Positions 17,027 through 28,443 of a stretch of DNA of 64,000 nucleotides are shown here, piece by piece. Source of the DNA: Vreelandella sulfidaeris (GTDB lineage: Bacteria > Pseudomonadota > Gammaproteobacteria > Pseudomonadales > Halomonadaceae); contig AP019514.1 in assembly GCA_007182875.1 (NCBI GenBank), forward strand, positions 3,906,001-3,970,000, given 5' to 3'. The notes below the pieces were generated by a model. That model was not told the DNA's origin. It saw only the letters and a program-made list of their open reading frames with translations, and searched no databases. A program made the position numbers and the translations under genes. Numbering within the stretch: the first letter of the stretch is position 1; every line of letters starts with the position of its first letter.

Positions 17027-19418
17027 TTAGGTTTCATCGACGTCATCATGGTCGGGCTTAAGATGGTCAGGCTCATTGGTTTGCTGCACGCTTTGCTGGG
17101 TATCGTCCCGAGCAATGGGCGCCTCTTCCACTTTCTTCTCTTTAGCGGTCGACTCCAAGACCCGCACATTGGCAGGTGGTGTCTTCCCATTTTTGGTCTC
17201 ACCAAAGTAGAGCGTGGTGTGCGGGAAAGGAATTTCTATACCCGCTTCATCAAAGCGCAGTTTAACCAGGCGATTGTAGGCGCGACCGACACCCCACTGA
17301 TCGCCCGGCGTGGTTTTAATCACCACGCGGATATTCACAGAGCTATCCGCCAGCGCAGTAACGCCTGCCACGGTTAAGTCGTCCAATAGCTTTTTGCCGT
17401 GCTCCTCGCTCGCTTTGAGATCTTCAAAGGCCAGCTTGAGCTGTTCAATCGCCTCGTCAATGCTTTCATTGTAGCCAATACCGTATTCACCCACATGGTT
17501 GCCGTACTCACGCATGTAGTTGGAAACGGTATCCACACTTGAGAACGGCACGATGTGGTAAGTACCGGATAGATCGCGAATACCGACCGAGCGAATGCTG
17601 AGGCGTTCAGCGGTTCCCGTCACACCGCCCACCGTGACCACGTCACCGGTGTTCATGGCATTTTCTACCTGGATGAACACACCGGTAATCACATCCTGCA
17701 CCAGCTTCTGGGCACCAAAACCAATGGCCAGACCCAGCACACCGGCACCGGCAATCAGCGGGCCGATATTGATGCCAATTTCCGATAGCACAATCATGCC
17801 GGTGATCGTCACCATGGCGATCGCCAGCGCATTGCGGAACAGGCCGAGCAAGGTTTTCGCCCGCGCAGAGGGCTCGCCGTAGCCGGTTTCCGGGTTGAGC
17901 TTATGCTCAATCAGGCTCGCTAGACCCAGCCAGACAGCTAAGGCCACTATCAAAATCACTGCCACACTGGCCAGGTTACCAACCAGATTAGCGCCACCTT
18001 CAGAGGCATACCAGGCGGCTAGATCAAAGGCACCCCAGGCATTCAGCACAACCATGACGACCACGATCAAAATGATCGTGCGCAGCACACGCAATGCATT
18101 AGGTACATAGCTATTTAAACGCTTTTCAAGCAAGGGCAGTTTGCGCCGCAGGTCGTCGGACAGCGTGATACGGCGGCCAATGGTCTGGGTAAGGAAAGAC
18201 GATACCAACAACCCGACGACAATCGCAGCCAGGGACTTGAGGGTAGCAAACAACACAAACGGCAGCGCATCGCCGGGGCGGGTTAACGTCAGTACCAACA
18301 CGATCAAAAAAATACAGCAGCGCGAACAGGTGCCAAGTACGGGCAAATAGCTGCAGCGAGACACGGCTGGCGGTTAGCGTCGACTTGGCAGCCATATCAT
18401 TAAGGTTATCGCGAAGGCGCTTGCGGTTTTTAAGTACGACGACCACCGCATAGATAAATGCCAACAGCATAATCAGCGTGCCTATCGCTTGTCCCAACGA
18501 GGCCGCCACGTAGAAATTGACCAGCGGCACTACGACCATCAGGCCGTAACCTACCATGCCGATCAATCGGGCTAACCAGCGGTTCCAGTAGGACGCTTCC
18601 TGGGCCGAAATAGGCAGCAGGCGAAGCCCTTCGTAGCGTGAAGAGAACAACATCCGCACACCGGCCTTGAGTAACTCAATAATCAAGAACGCGTTTAAAA
18701 ACAGCGAGGCGCGAGTGGAAAGCTCACCGGCTTCACCAATGGCAAACGTAGCCAGTAAGTTGCCGCCAACGTAGGCAAAGGCGACAAGCAACACATCAAT
18801 GATGGCGGCAATCGCTACGCAGGCAATCAAACGCAGTACCGGTGTTAAATTGGTGCCATTTAGCGACCAGCCGCTGATTTTAGTAAACAGCGGCTTTGCT
18901 AGTCGCCGGAAAATCATAAACATGGCAAAGGTAGCGACAATCACAATACCCAGATTGATCGCTGCACTGATGAACGCGGCCATATCAAAGACACTGTCTG
19001 CCTCTTGCCCCGTAAACAGTTCTCCCACGATGCTAACCACTTGCTCAAACTGACCCCCCACATCGCTTACTACGCGACTGGTGAGTTCAGCTAACTGGCG
19101 TGGCAACGACACATCTTCAGGCGCTATTTCGCTGCCCTGGGCAGCCGCTTCTGGCGAGAGCTCATCGGCAATACCATCGGGCAGCGCTGACGCTTGGCTG
19201 CGCAACATCTCAATCAGCTCTTGCCGCGCCTGCTCATCTTCCAGCAGATTAGCCAACGCCTCATAGGACGTAGGCGACGACTCAGCTGATTCTGCTGCGT
19301 CTTCTTCGGCGCTGGCAGGCTCAGTTGCCGTGCTCTGCGCCATTGCTGGCATGGCCATAATAGCGATCATCACTAATAGCCATGCAGCTAGCCAGGGTAA
19401 TAAACGAAGTGGCTTCAC
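17027..19418 (-). CDS. Large MscS-family mechanosensitive channel, YbiO-like (frameshifted)
   Basis: About 797 residues. A signal peptide ends near MPAMAQS (residue 28), followed by an acidic periplasmic region, then many membrane helices (about residues 145 to 530). The MscS pore helix and beta domain follow: GLAIGFGAQKLVQDVITGVFI, then AMNTGDVVTVGGVTGTAERL and RDLSGTYHIVPFSSV. The C-terminal alpha/beta domain ends in a charged tail. This layout matches the large YbiO class. An indel in the A7 run at about 18304-18310 splits the gene. The channel releases solutes on hypo-osmotic shock, fitting a salt-adapted host. It is monocistronic. Confidence 0.9.
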
Positions 19419-19590
19419 ACCTTAGCCTCCTTTGGGTGAGTGTTCTGTTCGATCTAACGGCTGCTTGGCCTTACCAAGCCTACCGTTTTAAGCAAGTCTG
19501 CTAGACAATCGCTACTGCCTGCACTGTACACTGCTAGCGCAGCTTGTTAAAAAGTTGTACAGGGTAACATGAGTTGATTAATAAGGTGTT

Positions 19591-20019
19591 TCACTGACAC
19601 AACGGCGCTAACCAATGGTGCGCTAGCAACAATACCACGGCGTAGCGGGCACCTTTGGCGACCACAATCCACGCTAACGCCCGCCACCAGGGCAATCGAA
19701 ACACACCGGCTAGCACGGTAAGAGGGTCGCCAATAATCGGCGTCCATGAAATCAGCAGGCTCAGCTCGCCAAAGCGGTGATACCAGCCCTCAGCGCGAGC
19801 CAAGCTCCGCGGTGATGCGGGAAACCAGCGACGGTCCTGAAACTGCCGTGCATAGCGTCCCAGGGCTACGTTGACCATACTGCCCAGGGTATTCCCCGTG
19901 GTAGCCACCACCCAAAGCGCCAGCGGCGCCTCCCAGACACCACAATCGCGCCAGCCACACTTCTGACCCACCGGGTAGCAGCGTAGCGCTCGCCAGGGCG
20001 ACAAAAACAGGCTCAGCAT
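19591..20019 (-). CDS. YqaA/DedA-type small membrane protein (frameshifted)
   Basis: About 143 residues. It starts MLSLFLS at 20019, then two indels (near 19990 and near 19940) lead through SATLLPGGSEVWLA to ATTGNTLGSMVNVALGRY, WYHRFGELSLLISWTPIIGDPLTVLAGVFRLPW and a C-terminal hydrophobic helix. The PGGSE, GNTLG and PxIGDPLT motifs are those of the YqaA branch of the SNARE-associated/DedA family, whose members are thought to act in membrane lipid homeostasis. It lies 16 nt downstream of the IclR-type regulator and may be cotranscribed with it. Confidence 0.75.
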   Translation of the reverse strand: MLSLFLSPWRALRCYPVGQKCGWRDCGVWEAPLALWVVATTGNTLGSMVNVALGRYARQFQDRRWFPASPRSLARAEGWYHRFGELSLLISWTPIIGDPLTVLAGVFRLPWWRALAWIVVAKGARYAVVLLLAHHWLAPLCQ

Positions 20020-20035
20020 AGCTCAGCGGACCCCA

Positions 20036-20854
20036 TTAGCGTGGCACCTGACCACCCAACTGTTGGGTGATCTCATCCGCCAGCTGGCGAACCAGTTCGC
20101 CGAGCGCTAACAATCGAGCCTCAGGAATACGCGCCATCGGGCCTGACACCGAGATCGCCGCCAGTGGCGTACTGTGCTCGTCGAATACGCAAGCAGCCAC
20201 GCAGTGCAAACCGATAGCATGCTCTTCGCGGTCACAGGCAAAACCCTGAGCGCGAATCTGTGCCATCTCGGTTTGCAGGGGTTCCGGTTGATAAAGCGTA
20301 TTGGCGGTCACTCTTACCAACTCGCGGCCATCTAGCAATTGAGCGCGCTCGTCATCTGACATCCACGCTAGCAGCGCTTTACCGACGCCGGAGGCGTGCA
20401 GCGGCGCACGGGAGCCTAGGCGAGTGATCATACGCATCATCTGGGGAGATTCATGCTGGGCGAAACACCGCCGTATCCCCATCACGGATACCCAAATTAG
20501 CGGTTTCGCCGGTTTCGGCCGTTAGGCGGCGCAACAATGGTCGGCTGGTCGCCACCACGTCGCGCGCTTCAAGAAAGCTATTGCCGATACGGAAGGTTTT
20601 AACATCAATTCGCCATAACCCTTGCTCATTCTCTTGGGTCACAAACCCCTGGCTTTGTAGCGCCTGTAACAGACGATGGGTCGTCGATGGTGCTAACTCG
20701 GCCATTTCTGCCACTTCCGAAAGGGCTAATCCTAGGGGCTCGCTGCAAGATACTCCAGCAGCGTTAAGCCGCGTACCAGCGACTGGCTATGGCCGCCGCT
20801 AGCTTTGGCGGTATTCGCCGGACGACCGACCGTCCTGCGCTTGGCTTCACTCAC
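20036..20854 (-). CDS. IclR-family transcriptional regulator (frameshifted)
   Basis: About 272 residues. The most likely start is a GTG at 20854 (VSEAKRRTVGRPANT) with AGGAG 8 nt upstream; the open frame further upstream is lysine-rich low-quality sequence and improbable. The winged helix (LVRGLTLLEYLA then LAPSTTHRLLQALQSQGFV) is followed by the IclR effector domain with LGSRAPLHASGVGKALLAWM and GFACDREEHAIGLHCVAACVF. Indels near 20735 and near 20460 interrupt it. The ligand and target are not evident. The enoyl-CoA hydratase gene upstream on the same strand is one possible target. Confidence 0.85.
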
Positions 20855-21022
20855 CTGGTTTTCTCCTAAAGACGCTCCTAAAAGACGCTTACAAAAGGCG
20901 CTCTTACCTAAAGCGCCTTTGACTAAGATGCCTTTCCTAAAACACAAAGGGCGCCAGGATAACGTGCCAACATAGCCGTTGTCGCGCTTTCGGAAACGAA
21001 TTCCATTCATTGGCAAGCTTTA

Positions 21023-21828
21023 TCAGCGATGCCGCCATTGCGGTGATCGTTTAGCCATGAACGCATCGATTCCCTCGCCGACATCCTCAGCCAGCATATT
21101 GCAGGCCATGGTTTCCCCGGCGAAGGCGTAAGCTTCCTCAAGTGGCATGGCAAGCTGGCGAGCAAACATCGCTTTGCCCGTTCGCACTGCCACAGCGCTT
21201 TTAGCGCAGATGCTGGCGGTCAGCGCGTCAGTTGCCTCATCCAGCGCATCGTCTTCTGCTACACGGTTAATCAAGCCCCACTCGGCGGCCTGATCGGCGC
21301 TGATAAACTCCCCGGTAAGCAGCATTTCCATAGCGCGCTTGCGTTGGATATTACGCGAGAGCGGTACGGCCGGGGTGGAGCAAAACAGGCCAACGTTAAT
21401 GCCGGAGACGGCAAACCGGGCGCTGCGCGCCGCTACTGCCAGGTCACAACTCGCGACCAGTTGGCAGCCCGCGGCGGTAGCGATGCCCTGCACTTTGGCA
21501 ATCACCGGTACCGGCAGGTGCACAATGGCCTGCATCACTTCGCTACAGCGGGAAAATAGCGCCTGGTAGTAGGCTTTATCGGGGTTGGCGCGCATCTGCT
21601 TTAAGTCATGCCCGGCGCAGAAGGCTTTACCTTCGGCGGCAAGTACCACGCAACGCACGCTGCTATCGTGAGCAATCTCGGTTAGCGCATCTTGAAGGGC
21701 TTGCAGCATGGCTTCAGAGAGCGCGTTAAATCGCTCGGGTGCGCTCATGGTGAGCGTTACAACGCCTTGATGCTCAAGGCGTTGGAGAAGAAAGCAGTAG
21801 AAGATGGATCGTCTGAGCTGAAGGACAT
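21023..21828 (-). CDS. Enoyl-CoA hydratase/isomerase family protein (frameshifted)
   Basis: About 267 residues of crotonase fold. It starts [12 protein letters not shown] at 21828 with AGGAG 6 nt upstream; an indel near 21795 switches to [20 protein letters not shown]. Oxyanion-hole segments are [11 protein letters not shown] and [18 protein letters not shown]; then [15 protein letters not shown] and the C-terminal [16 protein letters not shown] follow. The usual catalytic Glu of the second hydratase position is not obvious, so hydratase versus another crotonase activity is open. Because of the frameshift the raw frame fuses with trhO upstream; that fusion is an artefact, since a proper ribosome site and start sit at 21828. 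Confidence 0.85.
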
Positions 21829-21897
21829 GGTGAACTCCTGGTATGAGTAGCACAGTGTCCATTAGTCTAGCGCACAAGCTTTTATCAGGCTTTTTCA

Positions 21898-22832
21898 TTA
21901 GGCGGGTATCGCGGCCTAAGGGGTGCGGCTCGCCGCGCTGTTTCGCTAGATCGATTTGACGCTGGCGCTCACGGGCAGCGGCACGCGTCTTCTCCGGCAA
22001 TGAATCGATGCAGTGGGGCAGCTTATTCCCGGCTCATACGCAGATGACTGCATATCCTCGGCTGAGATGGGCATGCGGCAGGCGTGACACTGCTCGAACT
22101 CGCCTTTCGTTAAATCGTGGCGCACCGTGACCCGGTTATCGAACACGAAGCACTCACCGCGCCATAGCGACTGCTCTTCCGGGACTTTTCCAGGTAATTC
22201 AGCACACCACCTTTCAGATGATAAACCTCTTCAAAGCCTTCTTTAAGCATAAAGCTTGAGGCTTTTCACAACGGATGCCGCCGGTACAGAACATGGCCAC
22301 TTTCTTGTGCTTTTCCGGGTCGTAGTGCTCACGCACATACTCGGGAAACTCACGGAAAGTAGTGGTTTTAGGGTCAATCGCCCGTTCAAAACTACCGATC
22401 GCTACTTCGTAGTCATTGCGGGTATCGATCACCAGTACTTCCGGGTCAGCGATGATGTCGTTCCACTCTTCGGGCTCAACATAGGTACCGACAGTGTCGT
22501 TGGGATCGATATCGGGCACGCCTAACGTGACGATCTCTTTTGAGCTTCACCTTGGTGCGATAGAAAGGGGTTTCGTCGCAATAAGACTCTTTATGATCAA
22601 TATCAGCCAAGCGTGGGTCAGCGGTCAGCCAGGCAAGCAAGCCGTCAATACCTTCACGACTGCCAGCGACGGTGCCGTTAATGCCCTCTTTGGCGAGCAG
22701 CAGCGTGCCCTTTACGTCGTTATCGAGCATGGTTTGCCGCAGTGGCTCGCGCAGCGCTTCGAAGTCGCTCAGGGTGACAAATTTATACAGCGCCGCAACC
22801 ACGATGGGCGGCGTTTGAAGAGTGGTTGTCAT
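21898..22832 (-). CDS. trhO: tRNA uridine(34) hydroxylase TrhO, rhodanese family (frameshifted)
   Basis: About 310 residues. The N-terminal ferredoxin-like domain has [18 protein letters not shown] and [14 protein letters not shown]. The rhodanese domain contains [20 protein letters not shown] and the catalytic loop [12 protein letters not shown] Cys-rich tail follows (CHACRMPIS then SCPHCI). TrhO makes 5-hydroxyuridine at tRNA position 34. Indels near 22530, 22260 and 22012 break the gene. The 3' end is uncertain: the frame runs on into the next gene, and I place the stop at a TAA (21898) one base out of frame, after GRDTR. Confidence 0.85.
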
Positions 22833-23040
22833 GGAGTGCTCCAGGTAGTCGCCCTCGTAAAGGGCGGACCGGGTTTAAACAGGCCGCGATTTTACTCGAA
22901 AGCTAACCAAAAGTTTAGCGCTGGCGATCACATTTGATGCATCGATTTATTCGAAGATATCGTGCTGAAAGCTTCACCCCACACAGCCGCAGTGAGGCGT
23001 ATATTGTCACTATTCCCTCACGCAACCTGCGGAGCACAGC

Positions 23041-23729
23041 ATGATTATTCGTCGTTCAAACGAGCGGGGCTACGCCGACCACGGCTGGCTACGCTCTTTC
23101 CATACCTTTTCATTTGCCAACTACGTTGACCGCAACCACATGGGCTTTCGCGCCCTGCGCGTGATCAACGAGGATCGCGTCGCGGGCGGCCATGGCTTTG
23201 GCGCCCACCCCACCGGGATATGGAGATTATTTCCTACGTGCTGGAAGGGGAAATGGAGCATAAAGACAATATGGGCAACGGCGAGGTGATGCGCCCAGGC
23301 GATGTGCAGCGTATGTCGGCAGGCACCGGGGTGCTGCACAGCGAGTTCAATCACTCCAAACAGAACGAGCTGCATTTCCTGCAAATATGGATTGAGCCTA
23401 AACAGCTCGGCATTAAGCCCAGCTACGAGCAGAAAGCATTTCCTACCGCTGAGCGGCAGGGCCAGTGGCGGCTTGTTGCTTCTGAAGAAGGCCACGAAGG
23501 CTCAGTAAGCATCAATCAGGACATGAACCTTTACGCGGGCTTGTTCAACGCTGGCGAACAGCCAACCCTGCCGCCTGCGCGCTACGCTTGGTTGCATGTT
23601 GTTAATGGCGAAATGGAGGTCAATGGCGCGACGCTTCACGCAGGCGACGCTGCAGCGTTCCAACCGGATGAGGCGATCAATCTCACTGGTAAACAAGCAG
23701 GCGAAGTGCTGCTGTTTGATCTCGCTTGA
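23041..23729 (+). CDS. Pirin-family bicupin protein, YhaK/YhhW-like (frameshifted)
   Basis: About 230 residues starting [20 protein letters not shown]. The pirin core has [12 protein letters not shown], then the metal site [21 protein letters not shown], and [13 protein letters not shown] with the second His/Glu pair. The HxH motif appears only after adding one C to the CCCC run near 23212, which also restores the frame, so that base was probably dropped in sequencing. The C-terminal cupin is degenerate. YhhW relatives are iron- or copper-containing quercetin 2,3-dioxygenases in vitro; the physiological role is unclear. It is monocistronic. Confidence 0.88.
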
Positions 23730-23752
23730 TTAGTTGTTTTCGACGCTAACCA

Positions 23753-23778
23753 AAACGGCCCCAATGAAGGGGCCGTTT
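23753..23778. terminator. Bidirectional terminator between pirin and serA
   Basis: A perfect 10-bp stem (23753-23762 with 23769-23778, 6-nt loop) has T-rich flanks on both sides. It is placed between the convergent pirin and serA genes. Confidence 0.85.
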
Positions 23779-23809
23779 AATGTCTGAAACAACGTCTTAG
23801 CTAACAGGA

Positions 23810-25050
23810 TTAGCTATTTTGTGACGAGTAGAGCGCACGAATTTTCAGTGTGTGATCTACCTCACGCAACGCTTCCAGCGCCTGAGGGCCGTAGGCTTTA
23901 TCCACGTCGATGACCACATAGCCGACTTTCTCGTTGGTCTGAAGATACTGGCCCGAGATGTTAATGCCGTTTTCAGACAGCACGCGGTTAATCTGCGACA
24001 GCACGCCCGGCACGTTGTCGTGAATGTGCAGCAAGCGGTGCTTGTCCGGGTGAGCCGGCAGCGCCACTTCGGGGAAGTTGACCGACGTCACGGTGGTACC
24101 GTTATCGGAGTAAGTGATCAGTTTTCCGACACTTCAATACCGATATTCTCCTGGGCTTCCAGGGTAGAACCACCGATGTGCGGCGTCAGAATCACGTTCT
24201 CTAGGCCGCGTAGCGGCTTTCGAACTCTTCGTCGTTGCCTTTGGGCTCGACCGGGAAGACGTCGACTGCGGCACCGTTGAGATTACCCGCTTTAATGGCC
24301 TCGGCCAACGGTTCAATCTCCACCACGCTGCCACGCGAGGCATTGATAAAAATCGCGCCAGGCTTCATGGCAGCGATCTCTTTGCGCCGATCATCCAGCG
24401 GGTAGAGGCAAGGTCGGGCACGTGCAGGCTAACCACATCGGCGCGCCCCAATAGCTCTTCCAGGCTGGCGACCTGACTGGCGTTACCCATACCCAACTTG
24501 GTGATCACATCGTAATAAATGACGTTGAAGCCCAATGATTCCGCCAGTACGGAAAGCTGCGCACCAATGCTGCCGTAGCCCACAATGCCCAAGGTCTTGC
24601 CGCGCGCTTCGTGGGAATTCTTCGCCGACTTTAACCAACCCCCTGGTGGGCACGGGCGTTCTTCTCGGGAATACCGCGCAGCAGCATGATCGCTTCCGCC
24701 AGCACCAGCTCGGCCACCGAGCGGGTGTTGGAGTACGGCGCATTAAACACCGCGATACCCCGCGTAAGCGCGGCGGTCAAATCGACCTGATTGGTGCCGA
24801 TACAGAAACAGCCAACGCCGACCAGCTTCTCGGCCGCCTCGAACACGCGCTCAGTCAGCTGGGTGCGGGAACGAATACCAATGAAGTGCACATCACGGAT
24901 CTTTTCGATCAGCGCGTCTTCATCAAGCGACGTGGGGAGATGCTCGATATTTTCATAACCGGCGTTGTGAAAATTGTCCACCGCACTTTGGTGGACGCCC
25001 TCGAGTAGCAGGATCTTGATCTTGCTCTTGTCCAGGGACGTTTTGGCCAT
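23810..25050 (-). CDS. serA: D-3-phosphoglycerate dehydrogenase SerA (frameshifted)
   Basis: About 413 residues; the first enzyme of serine synthesis (3-phosphoglycerate to 3-phosphohydroxypyruvate, NAD). It starts MAKTSLDKSKIKILLLEG at 25050. The substrate domain has IGIRSRTQLTERV and NAPYSNTRSVAELVLAEA; the NAD domain has GKTLGIVGYGSIGAQLSVLA; the catalytic region has INASRGSVVEIEPLA and LTPHIGGSTLEAQENIG. The C-terminal ACT domain (HIHDNVPGVLSQINRVL) is the serine-feedback site. At least four indels (near 24640, 24400, 24215, 24122) split it. As a normally indispensable biosynthetic gene it argues strongly for read error. It is monocistronic, with a terminator downstream. Confidence 0.93.
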
Positions 25051-25297
25051 GGCTGAATCAACCTCTATGGTCGGCGGCATGCGCCGTGTATCGGTTCACG
25101 GGAGGCGCATATCGTAGCACAGCCCACTCCATTCAGGCCGGGTCTAGATGATGAAAAGTGTGCGTGCTGACAATGAATACAGCGCAAGTCGTTACTATAA
25201 GCGTAGGCTGAAAGGCAGACGCCACCCCTGGCGTCGGTGTATACTGTGCGCTTATTTCAGCTTATTTTAAAAACATACCGGTTTGCAGGCGCACCCC

Positions 25298-25588
25298 ATG
25301 AGCGATACGACATCACCTCCGCAGGATTTTGCCGCGACGGTTGAACAACTCGAAACTATCGTTGAACGTCTTGAGTCAGGCGAGCTCTCATTGGAAGATG
25401 CGCTGACCGCGTTTGAACAAGGCGTGCGGCTAACGCGCGATGCTCAGCAGCGCCTGGATAGCGCCGAGCTTAAGGTTCGTGCGCTCAGTGAAGACCGCGA
25501 AGGCCGTCTAAACGTAACGCCGTTTGATGGCCCCGACGACCCCAAGGATGCGGCCGACGAAGAGAGCAAGGAGACGCCCCCATGGTAG
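25298..25588 (+). CDS. xseB: Exodeoxyribonuclease VII small subunit
   Basis: An intact 96-residue subunit from the ATG at 25298 ([19 protein letters not shown]); an upstream TTG would add five residues without support. The XseB helical hairpin is clear: [29 protein letters not shown] then [12 protein letters not shown]. Several XseB copies bind one XseA to form exonuclease VII, which degrades single-stranded DNA. The acidic C-terminal tail overlaps the ispA start by 7 nt, showing translational coupling in the conserved xseB-ispA-dxs operon. Confidence 0.95.
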   Translation: MSDTTSPPQDFAATVEQLETIVERLESGELSLEDALTAFEQGVRLTRDAQQRLDSAELKVRALSEDREGRLNVTPFDGPDDPKDAADEESKETPPW

Positions 25589-26476
25589 CCACGCAGCGAA
25601 GCCCGCTTGCCACCCAGCGCCATACCAGCACTGCCCGCGTTGATGCCACTTTGGCAGCCCTGTTTGATAGTCGTCCAGCGGTAGCGCCACGTCTTGAGGC
25701 CGCCATGCGCCATGGCCTGCTGGTGGGCGGTAAACGCCTGCGCCCGTTGCTGGTGTATATGGCCGGCCATGCGCTAGGGGCTAAAAACGACGACTTGGAT
25801 GCACCCGCCGCAGCCATTGAGTTAATCCATGCCTACTCGCTGATCCATGACGATTTACCCGCAATGGACGACGACGACCTGCGCCGCGGCCAGCCTACTG
25901 TGCATAAAGCCTTCGATGAGGCGAGCGCAATACTGGCTGGCGATGCACTGCAAGCACTAGCGTTTGAAGTACTCGCCAGTACTGCCCATCCACGTCTGGC
26001 GAATATGGTACACACGTTAGCTGACGCCTCGGGGCGAGATGGCATGGTGGCAGGACAGGCGCTGGATTTAGACGCCGTTGGCGGTCACCCCGATGTTGAC
26101 GCCTTAGCCCATATGCATGCTCATAAAACCGGCGCCCTCATTGTGGCGGCTGTCCGCCTGGGCGGCTTGGTGGCGGTGGCTGACGATGACCCCCGCTTAA
26201 CCGCGTTGACTCGCTACGCACGCGCCATTGGTCTAGCCTTTCAGATTCACGACGATATCCTGGACGTGATCGGCGACACCGTTACGCTAGGCAAAACGTC
26301 AGGCGCTGATGCCGCCCGAGCCAAGCCCACCTACCCCAGCCTGCTGGGGCTTGAGGGCGCTCAACGAAAAGCACATAGCCTGATTGACGAGGGCCATTGC
26401 CGCGCTCGCCCCCTTGGGCGAACGTGCCGCACCGCTGGCCGACTTAGCCCACTACATGATCGAGCGCGACCACTAA
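25582..26476 (+). CDS. ispA: Farnesyl diphosphate synthase IspA (frameshifted)
   Basis: About 298 residues of all-helical prenyl synthase. The first Asp-rich motif is [14 protein letters not shown], the second is [10 protein letters not shown], with [14 protein letters not shown] at the N-terminus and GQALDLDAV in the middle. It condenses IPP with DMAPP and GPP to give farnesyl diphosphate for quinone and peptidoglycan carrier lipids. One surplus G near 26393 shifts the frame; removing it gives [20 protein letters not shown] and ends the gene at TAA 26476. The start overlaps xseB by 7 nt; dxs begins 2 nt after the stop. Confidence 0.93.
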
Positions 26477-26478
26477 AG

Positions 26479-28398
26479 ATGCCCATGAAGCTGTTCGACG
26501 TAATACCCCGCGAGCGCCCCGCGACGCCGCTGCTCGACTCCTTTGACCACCCCGCTGCCCTGCGGGCCATGAACGCCAACAGCTCGGCCAATTGGCTGAC
26601 GAGCTACGCGCCTATCTACTTTATAGCGTGGGTGTCTCGGGTGGTCATTTTGGCGCCGGGCTCGGCGTGGTTGAGCTGAGCGTTGCCTTGCACCACATTT
26701 TCCATACGCCCCATGACCGCCTGGTCTGGGATGTGGGCCATCAAGCCTACCCGCATAAAATCCTTACCGGCCGGCGTGAAACGATGCTCAGCATTCGCCA
26801 GCACGGCGGTTTGGCGGCGTTTCCACGCCGCGCCGAGTCTGAGTACGACACCTTCGGGGTCGGTCACTCCAGTACGTCGATTTCGGCGGCGCTAGGCATG
26901 GCATTGGCGGCGAAAGCTCAAGGCGATAAACGGCGAGTGTGCGCGATTATCGGCGACGGCGCGCTTACTGCAGGCATGGCATTTGAAGCCCTTGCCCACG
27001 CGGGCCATGTCGATGCCAATCTGTTGGTGATACTCAACGATAACGAAATGTCGATCTCCGAGAACGTCGGCGGCATGGCGACCTATCTCGCCCGCGTGCT
27101 CTCCAGCAAGCCCTACCTCAAAATGCGCGAAGAGGGCAAAAGTGCTGTCGCATCTGCCCGGCGCATTGGAACTTGCCCGGCGCACCGAAGAGCATATGAA
27201 AGGCATGGTGAGCCCCGCCACGCTGTTTGAAGAGATGGGCTTTAACTACGTTGGCCCGATCGACGGCCATGACCTCGAATCGCTGACCGATACGCTGGAA
27301 AACCTGCGTGATCTAGAAGGCCCGCAGTTTCTGCATATCAAAACCGTGAAAGGTAAAGGTTTCCTGCCAGCTGAAGCAGATCAAATTGGCTACCATGCGA
27401 TCACCAAGCTGGAGAAACCAAGCACCACAGTCAGCGCCGCGACGGTTAGCAAACCGGCGGTTAAGAGCGTCGCCAAGAAAAAAATACTGCAATGTGTTCG
27501 GCGACTGGCTATGCGATATGGCCGCCGTTGATCCGCGCCTGATGGGTATTACGCCCGCGATGCGCGAAGGTTCCGACCTGATTCGCTTCTCCAAAGAGTA
27601 CCCACAACGCTATTTCGATGTTGCGATTGCCGAGCAGCACGCCGTGACGCTAGCGGCGGGTATGGCCTGCGAAAGCATGAAGCCGGTGGTAGCAATTTAC
27701 TCAACCTTTCTACAGCGTGGCTACGATCAGTTGATTCATGACGTCGCGGTGCAGAATCTGGATGTCACCTTCGCCATTGACCGGGCGGGGCTCGTCGGTG
27801 AAGACGGCCCCACCCACCACGGCAGCATGGATCTTTCCTTTCTGCGCTGCGTACCGGGCATGGTGATCCTGGCGCCGGCCGATGAAGCCGAATGCCGTGC
27901 CATGCTCAGTGCGGCTTACCATCATCCTGGCCCCGCTGCGGTGCGCTACCCCCGGGGCACCGGCCCAGGCGTGGAGATCCCTGCCCACCTAGAGCCGCTT
28001 CCCATCGGCAAAGCCGAGGTGCCGCCAAGCGGCGAACGATAACGTCCGTATTGCATTGCTTGCCTTTGGCAGCCTGAATAGCGCTGCCGCCGACGTCGCC
28101 CAACGGCTTAACGCTACCCATATCAATATGCGCTCCATTAAACCCTTGGATCGCGATGCGATACTGAATGCTGCCGATGAGCATGAATTATTGGTAACAC
28201 TGGAAGAGAACGTGATTGCCGGTGGCGCGGGCAGCGCCGTGAATGAGTTACTCCACGCTGAAGGGGGTACAGGTAGAAGTGCTCAACCTCGGCTTACCGG
28301 ACGCTTTTGTGGAGCACGGCACACCCGCACAGCTGCTTGCCGACTGTCAGTTGGATAGCGAAGGCATCGAGCGCGCCATTCGCGCCCGTCTGCCATAG
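26479..28398 (+). CDS. dxs: 1-deoxy-D-xylulose-5-phosphate synthase (frameshifted)
   Basis: About 640 residues; the thiamine-diphosphate enzyme that joins pyruvate and glyceraldehyde 3-phosphate as the entry step of the MEP isoprenoid pathway. The start is at 26479 ([19 protein letters not shown]). Motifs: [35 protein letters not shown], the ThDP motif [19 protein letters not shown] to NDNEMSIS, catalytic [12 protein letters not shown], and [12 protein letters not shown]. The transketolase C-domain follows ([17 protein letters not shown]). Indels near 26575, 27145, 27485, 28025 and 28268 split it into six frames. It is the last gene of the xseB-ispA-dxs operon. Loss would be lethal without a mevalonate route, so read error is the likely cause. 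Confidence 0.95.
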
Positions 28399-28443
28399 AC
28401 TGCGGCCCTAGGCCCTTACTTTAAAACGACACTTGAGATTGCC

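Noticed and set aside
19591..20854. Genuine decay of the regulator and membrane gene
   Set aside because: The breaks are the same single-base type as in essential genes, so they do not show pseudogenisation.
21023..22832. A TrhO-enoyl-CoA hydratase fusion in one reading frame
   Set aside because: The fusion depends on a one-base indel near 21795; a proper ribosome site and start for the hydratase lie at 21828, so two genes are more likely.
25218..25235. GACGCCA-CCCC-TGGCGTC palindrome between serA and xseB
   Set aside because: A 7-bp palindrome alone; no T-run or matching regulator to assign it as terminator or operator.
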